DNA of 5,725 nucleotides, taken from contig JAJYSL010000289.1 in NCBI GenBank assembly GCA_021793595.1, positions 1 to 5,725 on the forward strand. The letters are read 5' to 3'. Below, one piece after another: positions 1 to 5,725 of the stretch. The position numbers and the translations under genes are program-made. The notes beneath the pieces were generated by a model. That model made no database searches, was not told where the DNA came from, and saw nothing but the letters and a program-made list of their open reading frames with translations. The stretch's first letter is position 1. Each line of letters starts with the position of its first letter. The stretch comes from Acidobacteriota bacterium (GTDB lineage: Bacteria > Acidobacteriota > Terriglobia > Terriglobales > Acidobacteriaceae).

Positions 1-336
1 CTGCGTGGATTCGGCGATTTTTTGAGTCAGGGGACGCGCGGGCAGGATGTCGCATGCCGTTATGGCGGGGAGGAGTTTCTTATCGTTCTGGCCGGTGCAA
101 CCATCGATGCCGCTTTCAAGCGCGCGGAACTCCTGCGCGAAGATCTCAAGCAGTTGACGGTACGCCACGCGGGTCAGGTTCTGGGAAGAGTCACTGTTTC
201 CATCGGCGTGTCGGCATTTCCCGACAACGGCGCGACAGCTGAAGAATTGGTGCATGCGGCAGATAAAGCTCTTTACCGCGCTAAGGAGGAAGGGCGCGAC
301 AGAATCGTTGTGGCTGGAGCGCTCACCGGAAGTTAA
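1..336 (+). CDS. GGDEF-domain diguanylate cyclase, C-terminal part (5' truncated by window)
   Basis: The frame is open from base 1 to TAA at 334-336 and gives 111 residues; the true start lies outside the window. It is the second half of a GGDEF domain, which joins two GTP into the second messenger c-di-GMP. The active-site signature RYGGEEF is at visible residues 20-26 (bases 58-78). An RxxD motif (R13-G-Q-D16) sits at the usual distance before GGEEF and matches the inhibitory I-site that binds c-di-GMP in many cyclases, so product inhibition is likely. The later family blocks are also present: VTVSIGVSAFP (64-74) and ADKALYRAKEEGRDR (87-101). The protein ends about 10 residues after the domain, so any sensory or membrane part is N-terminal and unseen. 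All visible catalytic motifs look intact, so I expect an active enzyme. The gene converges on the hydrolase gene and shows no functional tie to it. Confidence 0.93.
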   Translation: MRGFGDFLSQGTRGQDVACRYGGEEFLIVLAGATIDAAFKRAELLREDLKQLTVRHAGQVLGRVTVSIGVSAFPDNGATAEELVHAADKALYRAKEEGRDRIVVAGALTGS

Positions 337-405
337 GCTCCCCAAGAGCGATGATTCTGCCGCGGGTAAAGTCATTGCGTTTCGCTGTTGCATCCGCCTG
401 AGTTT
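337..405. other. Convergent intergenic gap, no clear terminator
   Basis: These 69 bases separate the stop codons of the GGDEF gene and the minus-strand hydrolase gene. Short complementary stretches exist (GGAGC at 316-320 with GCTCC at 337-341, and CGCTC at 320-324 with GAGCG at 346-350). Neither is followed by a T-run, so I do not call an intrinsic terminator for either strand. Termination may be factor-dependent. Confidence 0.6.
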
Positions 406-2670
406 TCAGTGCGCCTTCGCACCGGGAACTGAATCATTCTGTTCCTTCCCACTCAGCGCTTGCGAACTGTCAGTTCGAAAACCAATGCGCGTCAGCGCGG
501 AGGTGATCTCAGGATTGGCCATGAAGTTTCGCCAGACCAGTCCAGTACGACGGTTCTCGATCATGACCACCATTGGTGCCTGGTTGAGGCCCATATAGAT
601 TCCGGAGTACCAGTTCTGCTGCAGATTGAAGGCGTCGCGGAACCCATAAATACTCCATACTTGCGCGCCCAGGTCACGGTAGAAATGTTTGAGTGCCAGT
701 AGCGAAGCATCCGGCGTATAAACAAAGGCGCTGATAGCCCCTGTGGGTGCAACGGTGCCGTCGTCTAAGTGCAGAGTCGGCTCATATGGTACATATCCTT
801 TCGGCCCATCTACAGCGGTCAAGCCCCATGTATTGGCGCCGAATCCTTTCCGATGATTCGGATTTTGTATGCAATACGCTTGATTAATTAAAGCCTGATT
901 GCGATTGTTCTCAAAGTAGTCAGCGTATTTATCACGTTTGTCACGAGGATCAAATCCCATGAAGGAATAGTCTGTAAAGAAAAGCGGGCCTCCGGTTCCT
1001 GTGCCAACGTACAGTGGTATCCCATCGTAAGTTCTGCGGTCCGCGTAAGGATTATGGATACCTCCGCCAGCCCACCCGGTGTAGTACAGACTTGCCGGCA
1101 CGCCATGCGTAGGCGAGGCGATGGCCAACAGATAAGTTACCATGACCTCATTCCAGCCGGTAAGCCGGTTAGCAATGTAGAAGGAGTATTCCGGCGACCA
1201 GTGCCAGTAGAGTGCGTCTCTCTTGGGGGTGGCGCGAAACCATTCCCAATCCACACCTTGCCAAAGATTCGTGATCCGCGCATAGAGTTCTTTCTCCGAT
1301 GCGCTGTTTCCCTTGAAATATTGGCGTGCAGCCATCAAACCTTCCATCAGAAAAGAGGTTTCGACCAGGTCGGCGCCATTGTCGAACATGCCGAAGACGG
1401 GCAGTCGATGTCCTGTGTTACCACTTAAAAAGTGCGGCCATGCGCCATGATAGCGGTCCGCCTTCTGCAAAAAACTTGTAATCAAGAGAAGACGATCAAT
1501 TCCTTGTTGACGGGTAATAAAGCCGCGGTCCACGCCGACGATCAGCGCCATAATGCCGAAACCGCTGGCGCCGGTGGCGATTATGTCGTCGTCTCCAGGC
1601 ATACTTTCCCGCGTCATTCCGGAGTGTGGTTCCGCGCCTTCCCAGTAGTAGCGGAAGGATGCTTTCTGCACCATGGTCAAAAGCTCATCGTCCGTCATGG
1701 GATGCGTGCTTGCGGTGGCGGCTGCGGACAAAGGAGATTCACGGAGCGACGACGTCCGCACGGAAACTTTGTAGGAGGCGGTGATGTGTGGGTCACCCAG
1801 AAAATCCGCGTATCGATTCACTCCGGGCCTTTGCACGCCGATCGGTTGAAATGGTCCTCCCTGCATGGAACGATAGATGACATATTGATCGAAGTTCGGA
1901 TCTCGAATCGGTCTCCAGGAGATGTCGATGTGCCGCTCGTATCCTGCTGCGTGGACCCCCTGCACTGTAGGCAGCTCAGGCTGCGTCGTAGAAGCGTCGT
2001 CTTCGATCCGGATGTCATCGATAAAAAGTGTATGTATGGTATGGTCCCCGGCTCCCTGCACAAAGATCAGGGTGTTAGTCCGATGCGGGTGGAAAGGGTG
2101 TAAAGATGCCGTGACGAACCGATGCAGTGGAATGCGAACTCTGGTCCATTGACCGGCTTTCAAGTTAGGGGAGAACCCGGATAACTCAAGCGGCTGGGTA
2201 AAATTATGCTCCGTGTCCTGCAGGACGATCTCAGGTAGATCTTTTGATTGGATGCCATCTGGGGCATAAAGCCACAAGTACAGGTTTTGCCCGGGGAAAT
2301 CAACGAATCGGTCCCGCCATTGGTAGAGATGCAGAGTGGCCTCCCATCCCCCTTGCGGAGCTGAGTCCCATTGCAACTCCAGCGCATTTGGCCCGCTGAT
2401 AAAAGTGTCCGTCTCTATGGGCAGCTTGCCATTGACCAAAGTCAGCGTGCTGGGAGCAGAAGCCTTGCCCGAACTGTAGAAATAACTGCCGGGAGACAGG
2501 CTGTTTTCAAAAAACATCTGTTGCGAGTAGTTCTGATCGGCGTGTGCGATCTGCGTAAAAGCCAGAGCGCCTACCAAGAGGAACTGAAGTCGGAAAGCGT
2601 GAACGATCTGCTTTGAGATTCTGCAAATACGCGTGATTGGGTCGATTGCTTCTGCTGGCGGAGTGTTCAT
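406..2670 (-). CDS. Secreted GH144/glycoamylase-type glycoside hydrolase with beta-sandwich and Fn3-like modules
   Basis: The 754-residue protein is read from ATG at 2668-2670 to TGA at 406-408. This start is chosen because AGGAAG lies 5 bases upstream and a signal peptide follows. The signal has a basic stretch, a hydrophobic core at about 30-39 (FLLVGALAF) and a likely cut after AHA (42-44), so the enzyme is exported. Residues ~50-225 form a beta-rich module ending in LFIDDIRIED, typical of carbohydrate-binding beta-sandwiches. Residues ~232-320 look like fibronectin type III (ISW, FDQYVIYRS). Residues ~326-735 match the glycoamylase (PF10091/COG5368, GH144) helical barrel: YYWEGAEPHSG (341-351), GFGIMALIVGVDRGFITR (370-387), ADLVETSF (433-440), GWNE (505-508), GLTAVDGPKGY (616-626) and YTPDASLLALKHFY (651-664). 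D434, E437 and E508 are the likely counterparts of acidic residues implicated in the founding Chitinophaga GH144 endo-beta-1,2-glucanase; this is from memory. A beta-1,2-glucan substrate is plausible, but relatives with other beta-glucan specificities exist. It is divergent from the receptor gene. Confidence 0.88.
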   Translation of the reverse strand: MNTPPAEAIDPITRICRISKQIVHAFRLQFLLVGALAFTQIAHADQNYSQQMFFENSLSPGSYFYSSGKASAPSTLTLVNGKLPIETDTFISGPNALELQWDSAPQGGWEATLHLYQWRDRFVDFPGQNLYLWLYAPDGIQSKDLPEIVLQDTEHNFTQPLELSGFSPNLKAGQWTRVRIPLHRFVTASLHPFHPHRTNTLIFVQGAGDHTIHTLFIDDIRIEDDASTTQPELPTVQGVHAAGYERHIDISWRPIRDPNFDQYVIYRSMQGGPFQPIGVQRPGVNRYADFLGDPHITASYKVSVRTSSLRESPLSAAATASTHPMTDDELLTMVQKASFRYYWEGAEPHSGMTRESMPGDDDIIATGASGFGIMALIVGVDRGFITRQQGIDRLLLITSFLQKADRYHGAWPHFLSGNTGHRLPVFGMFDNGADLVETSFLMEGLMAARQYFKGNSASEKELYARITNLWQGVDWEWFRATPKRDALYWHWSPEYSFYIANRLTGWNEVMVTYLLAIASPTHGVPASLYYTGWAGGGIHNPYADRRTYDGIPLYVGTGTGGPLFFTDYSFMGFDPRDKRDKYADYFENNRNQALINQAYCIQNPNHRKGFGANTWGLTAVDGPKGYVPYEPTLHLDDGTVAPTGAISAFVYTPDASLLALKHFYRDLGAQVWSIYGFRDAFNLQQNWYSGIYMGLNQAPMVVMIENRRTGLVWRNFMANPEITSALTRIGFRTDSSQALSGKEQNDSVPGAKAH

Positions 2671-2675
2671 CGGCG

Positions 2676-2681
2676 CTTCCT
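2676..2681 (-). promoter_or_regulatory. Ribosome binding site that fixes the hydrolase start
   Basis: AGGAAG on the minus strand ends 5 bases before the ATG at 2668-2670. The frame stays open upstream to a TTG at 2752-2754, but that TTG lies inside the inverted repeat and promoter candidate, and a start there would bury the signal peptide behind 28 polar residues. The site therefore supports the shorter protein. Confidence 0.7.
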
Positions 2682-2738
2682 GTTTGAATTCGTCGGGGCT
2701 GACATTTCTGTCGATGCGCAGGCTAATAGAACCCCCTA

Positions 2739-2767
2739 ATTTTCTTCTTGACAATTACTACTGTCAA
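2739..2767 (-). promoter_or_regulatory. Candidate sigma70-type promoter for the hydrolase gene
   Basis: On the minus strand a perfect TTGACA (-35, bases 2762-2767) is followed after exactly 17 bases by GAAAAT (2739-2744), which matches 4 of 6 positions of TATAAT. Transcription would begin near 2732 and give a leader of about 60 bases before the ATG. The -35 hexamer forms one arm of the inverted repeat at 2747-2768, so a protein bound there would block this promoter. The -10 match is only moderate. The stretch is more AT-rich than its surroundings, as expected for a promoter. Confidence 0.5.
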
Positions 2768-2768
2768 G
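2747..2768. promoter_or_regulatory. Perfect inverted repeat CTTGACA-N8-TGTCAAG between divergent genes
   Basis: Arms CTTGACA (2747-2753) and TGTCAAG (2762-2768) are exact reverse complements with an 8-base spacer. Each arm contains TTGACA reading outward, so each strand has one -35-like hexamer. The minus-strand copy has a fair -10. The plus-strand copy would put its -10 near 2771-2776 (TAAGCA), a poor match, so a receptor promoter here is weaker. The repeat could be an operator, a pair of overlapping -35 elements, or both. Confidence 0.5.
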
Positions 2769-2786
2769 TGTAAGCATTCTTTTCGC

Positions 2787-2804
2787 TGCGCAACCGATTG
2801 CGCA
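2787..2804. promoter_or_regulatory. Candidate LacI-family operator
   Basis: TGCGCAACCGATTGCGCA is an 18-bp palindrome with 16 of 18 positions symmetric. It is centred on CG, and the only mismatched pair is the one next to the centre. An even-length palindrome with a central CG and a TTGCGCA-type half-site is the known form of LacI/PurR-family operators, which often control sugar uptake receptors and glycosidases. It lies 104 bases before the receptor ATG and just downstream of the plus-strand promoter candidate, where binding would block transcription. For the hydrolase promoter it lies upstream of -35. No regulator gene is in the window. Confidence 0.6.
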
Positions 2805-2838
2805 AATGAAGCCAGCTACGCGCAGCCGGGGCCTTCTC

Positions 2839-2884
2839 CTTCGCTTCAGGGTGGGGCTCCAACGATTCGTTCGTGAAGACGAAG
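2839..2884 (+). other. Possible leader hairpin upstream of the receptor gene
   Basis: CTTCGCTTCA (2839-2848) pairs with TGAAG-A-CGAAG (2874-2884), giving a 10-bp stem with a single bulged A and a 25-base loop. The loop holds an 11-base near-palindrome, AACGATTCGTT (2861-2871). The stem ends about 12 bases before the GGGGGTGG ribosome-binding stretch. No T-run follows, so it is not a terminator, and no known riboswitch class was recognised. It may be chance. Confidence 0.25.
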
Positions 2885-2907
2885 CTAAATTTCATGGGGG
2901 TGGTTTG

Positions 2908-5725
2908 ATGCAAAGCAATATCAGTTCCACGTGTAGATTGAAGAGTGCACCGGGCTGGTCTGCCTGGACGCTTTTCATCCGCGGGCTTGTGATGCTCGCG
3001 GTTGCCTGTTCATTATCCACAGTTGCAAATGCCCAGTTCAAAGCCTCGATTCAGGGCGTGGTGACGGATCCTTCGGGAGCCGTTGTTCCGGGTGCGACGG
3101 TCACCCTGACCGACACCGCGACCAATCACACCATGACAGCCACAACTACGAAGGCCGGCGTTTATACATTTAATGCGCTGCCTCCGGACCAGTTTACGCT
3201 GACTGTGACGGCTGCCGGGTTCAATAGTAAGACGCTCAGCAATGTCCAGATTCTGCCAGAGCAGGGTAACTCGGTGAATGTGCAGCTTGCCGTGGGACAA
3301 GCGACGCAAACGGTGACGGTCAATGGCTCCCAGGCGGCGCTGCTGGACACGGAAACGGCGACACTCAGCGGTACCGTCGATAGCAACAAGATTCAGCATC
3401 TGCCTTCCTTCAACCGCGACGTTTTCCAACTGGCGCAACTGGCTCCTGGCGTCTTTGGTGACGGTTCGCAGGGAAGTGGTGGCGGCACCCACAATCTGCC
3501 CGGAAATGAGGGTCCAGGCGGATCGAGCAACGCTGCATCCGGAATTTTCCAGACGGAGAACGGCCCCCAAATCCAGACCCTCGGCGGTCAATACGAGACC
3601 AACGGCATCTCCGTGGATGGCATCAGCACGGTGAGCGCGGTGTGGGGTGGCACGACGGTGATTACCCCCAGTGAGGATTCCGTGCAGGATGTCACGATCG
3701 TTTCCAACAGCTATGACGCGGAGAACGGCCGCTTCAGCGGCTCGAATATCGAGGTTACCACCAAGGCAGGAACGAACAATCTGCACGGCAGCATGTTCTT
3801 CAAAGCATCGCGACCCGGACTGAACGCCTACCAGAGATGGAATGGCTACGTTCCAGGAGTAACTGCCTCCACCACGCCTGCGCAAAAGGGTGTGAACCTG
3901 GACGAAGAGCGCACGAACAACTATGGCGGCAGCATCGGCGGTCCCTTCTGGAGGAACAAGGTTTTTGGATTCTTTAATTACGAAACCAGTCCGGAAACGG
4001 CCATTACGACGGGACAAGGATGGTATACGACCTCTGCTTTCAACTCCAAAGCCGCAACCAGCGGCAGCATTGCGTCAAAGTATCTGGCGTATCCGGGAGA
4101 AGGAGTGGCCAGCAACAGCATGATTGCCCAGACCTGCGCCCAGGTGGGACTGACCGAAGGCCAGAACTGCAATACGACACCCGGAGGCCTAGACGTGGGA
4201 TCGCCCCTGACGAACGGGATCGGTAAGCAGGATCCGACCTACGGCGGTAATTCCGGGAGCCCCGGCGTGGGCGGTGGCCTGGATCAGGTGGCCGACCTCG
4301 CGCTCTTCAATACAGTGGATCCAAGCAGTACGTCGCAAATCCAATACAATGGCCGCCTGGATGCGTACGCAACCCAAAAGGATCATGTGACGTTCACGAT
4401 TTACTGGGTGCCAGTAACCAGCACCTTCTACTATGGCCCCACGCGTCCCGCTAACCTTTGGCACCACTCGCAGATCAACGATGCGTTTTCGGGGATATGG
4501 AACCATGTGTTCTCGCCGACCCTGTTGAACCAGGCGCGCGCCAACGCAGCCGGATGGCGCTGGAATGAAGTCACATCCAATCCGCAGGAACCTTTCGGCC
4601 TGCCCCGGGACAATATTAACGCCATCGGCGGCGCGAATCCGCAGTTCTTCGGAGCGCCGGGGCCCAGCAACTTCGACCAGTGGACGTACGACTACAACGA
4701 CGTCCTCACAAAAACATTGGGCAGCCAGAACATCAAGGTTGGCGGCGATCTCACCCGTCTTTACTACCTCAACAACCCTGTCTACGCGGCGCGCCCATCC
4801 TATAATTTTGATAACCTTTGGGACTTTGCCAACGATGCTCCGTACTTCGAGAACGGACAGTTCAACCACTCCACCGGCGTTCCCTTTGCCAATCGCCAGG
4901 ACGACCGTGTCGACCTCTGGGGCGCCTTCGTGCAGGACGATTACAAGATCCGGCCTAACCTGACCATCAATGCCGGCTTACGCTGGTCGTACTTCGGGGC
5001 GATGTCTTCCAAGGAGAACAACCTGGATGTGTTGCAGTTCGGGTCGGGCGCGAACTCGCTTTCGGGTCTGAACGTGCGCGTGGGCGGCAATCTATTTACG
5101 CCGCAGAAGAGCAACTGGGGTCCGCAGGTTGGCTTTGTCTGGCAACCCAAGGAGTCCAGCGGCAGAGCTGTCCTTCGCGGCGGTTTCGGCATCAATTACA
5201 ACCAGGATGAGATTGCCATTCTGGCTAATGGAAACGGCAACCCACCGAATGCGGTCCAGGCAAACTTCACCTGCCCCTATCCGTACACATCGAACCCCTC
5301 TTGTTCGGGTACCGGTATCCTCTACGAGATGGCGTCGAACGTGAATTCTCTCTTCGGCTACGCTCCCAACCCGGCGACCGTTACGACGTTTGGCGCGAAC
5401 AACCTGCCGACCGGCTCACAACCGATTTTTGTGACTGGGTTTCAGGCCAATCCGAAGACAATCGTCACCTATCACTACTCGATGCAAGTGGAGTATCAAC
5501 TGCCTTTCCAGACCGTGGCCACTCTTGGTTATCTGGGAAGCCAGTCGCGCCACCTGTTGACGCAGTCGAACTTCAACGTGATTGCGTTGGCCAACGGTGT
5601 CGCGTTGAACCCCAAGGTGAATTTCCTTGATTACTATTCCAACACCGCGAACAGCAACTATAACGCCATGACCGGCACGCTGAAGCATAATCTCGCGTAT
5701 GACTTCAGTCTCGAAGCGCAGTTCA
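2908..5725 (+). CDS. Oar-like TonB-dependent outer-membrane receptor with carboxypeptidase-regulatory-like domain (3' truncated by window)
   Basis: The frame runs without a stop from ATG at 2908-2910 to the window edge, giving 939 residues. GGGGGTGG at 2896-2903 is a usable ribosome site. A signal peptide (hydrophobic core GLVMLAVAC at 26-34, likely cut after ANA at 40-42) precedes a CNA-B/carboxypeptidase-regulatory-like fold at ~45-130 (IQGVVTDPSGAVVPGATVTL, then GVYTFNALPPDQFTLTV). TQTVTV (133-138) resembles a TonB box. The plug covers ~150-290, with a Gly/Ser/Asn-rich stretch at ~184-212, ISVDGIS (234-240) and SYDAENGRFSGSNIEVTTKAGTNNLHG (268-294). The barrel begins after ~290 with alternating strands such as YGGSIGGPFWRNKVFGFFNYE, and later WGAFVQDDYKIRPNLTINAGLRW. 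Such receptors move bulky ligands across the outer membrane using TonB/ExbBD energy; in Acidobacteriota most are uncharacterised. Family members are usually about 1,050-1,250 residues, so roughly the last 100-300 are missing. The divergent hydrolase suggests a glycan ligand, which is inference. Confidence 0.92.
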   Translation, partial: MQSNISSTCRLKSAPGWSAWTLFIRGLVMLAVACSLSTVANAQFKASIQGVVTDPSGAVVPGATVTLTDTATNHTMTATTTKAGVYTFNALPPDQFTLTVTAAGFNSKTLSNVQILPEQGNSVNVQLAVGQATQTVTVNGSQAALLDTETATLSGTVDSNKIQHLPSFNRDVFQLAQLAPGVFGDGSQGSGGGTHNLPGNEGPGGSSNAASGIFQTENGPQIQTLGGQYETNGISVDGISTVSAVWGGTTVITPSEDSVQDVTIVSNSYDAENGRFSGSNIEVTTKAGTNNLHGSMFFKASRPGLNAYQRWNGYVPGVTASTTPAQKGVNLDEERTNNYGGSIGGPFWRNKVFGFFNYETSPETAITTGQGWYTTSAFNSKAATSGSIASKYLAYPGEGVASNSMIAQTCAQVGLTEGQNCNTTPGGLDVGSPLTNGIGKQDPTYGGNSGSPGVGGGLDQVADLALFNTVDPSSTSQIQYNGRLDAYATQKDHVTFTIYWVPVTSTFYYGPTRPANLWHHSQINDAFSGIWNHVFSPTLLNQARANAAGWRWNEVTSNPQEPFGLPRDNINAIGGANPQFFGAPGPSNFDQWTYDYNDVLTKTLGSQNIKVGGDLTRLYYLNNPVYAARPSYNFDNLWDFANDAPYFENGQFNHSTGVPFANRQDDRVDLWGAFVQDDYKIRPNLTINAGLRWSYFGAMSSKENNLDVLQFGSGANSLSGLNVRVGGNLFTPQKSNWGPQVGFVWQPKESSGRAVLRGGFGINYNQDEIAILANGNGNPPNAVQANFTCPYPYTSNPSCSGTGILYEMASNVNSLFGYAPNPATVTTFGANNLPTGSQPIFVTGFQANPKTIVTYHYSMQVEYQLPFQTVATLGYLGSQSRHLLTQSNFNVIALANGVALNPKVNFLDYYSNTANSNYNAMTGTLKHNLAYDFSLEAQF

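Noticed and set aside
316..350. Possible terminator hairpin after the GGDEF gene
   Set aside because: The stems are only 5 bp, one has a long loop, they compete with each other, and no T-run follows on either strand.
1432..2103. Plus-strand open frame of 223 codons opposite the hydrolase gene
   Set aside because: It overlaps the conserved catalytic and Fn3-like coding sequence, and its Cys/Arg/His-rich translation looks non-native.
2671..2754. N-terminal extension of the hydrolase to a TTG start at 2752-2754
   Set aside because: The TTG lies inside the inverted repeat, upstream of the predicted transcription start, and the extension would bury the signal peptide. The ATG at 2668-2670 has a good ribosome site.
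2794..2896. A short leader peptide or small gene in the intergenic region
   Set aside because: ATG at 2806-2808 and ATG at 2894-2896 have no convincing ribosome site, and nothing in these frames supports a real product.
3013..4017. Minus-strand open frame of 334 codons opposite the receptor gene
   Set aside because: It lies wholly opposite a gene with clear domain motifs. Its translation is rich in Arg/His/Gly/Val with no recognisable motif, which is usual for an antisense frame of a GC-rich gene.
4189..4869. Minus-strand open frame of 226 codons opposite the receptor gene
   Set aside because: It is also fully antisense to the receptor barrel, with no motif, no ribosome site noticed and a composition typical of a shadow frame.

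Overview
The window looks like chromosomal DNA from a soil-type Acidobacteriota (Terriglobia-like; this is an inference). The main reason is the long plus-strand gene at the right. It encodes a signal peptide, a carboxypeptidase-regulatory/CNA-B-like domain, a plug and a large beta-barrel, which is the Oar-like TonB-dependent receptor type that these genomes carry in many copies. No RNA gene, IS element, CRISPR array or integration scar was seen.

Layout from left to right: (1) 1-336, plus strand: the C-terminal half of a GGDEF diguanylate cyclase, cut by the left edge. (2) 337-405: a short convergent gap with no convincing terminator. (3) 406-2670, minus strand: a secreted three-part glycoside hydrolase with a beta-sandwich module, an Fn3-like module and a GH144/glycoamylase-type catalytic domain. 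(4) 2671-2907: a divergent control region. It holds a minus-strand promoter candidate, a perfect 7-bp inverted repeat made of two facing TTGACA hexamers, an 18-bp LacI-family-like operator (TGCGCAACCGATTGCGCA) and a possible leader hairpin. (5) 2908 to the right edge, plus strand: the TonB-dependent receptor, open for 939 codons and cut by the edge.

How the genes may work together: the hydrolase and the receptor are divergent and share one compact control region with an operator of the kind used by sugar-responsive LacI repressors. The simplest reading is a small glycan-use unit. The hydrolase would cut a beta-glucan (beta-1,2-glucan if the GH144 assignment holds), the receptor would take up or bind the products at the outer membrane, and a LacI-type regulator outside the window would sense the sugar. 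The family assignments and the palindromes rest on the sequence; the substrate and the regulatory link are inference. The GGDEF gene is convergent and probably unrelated.
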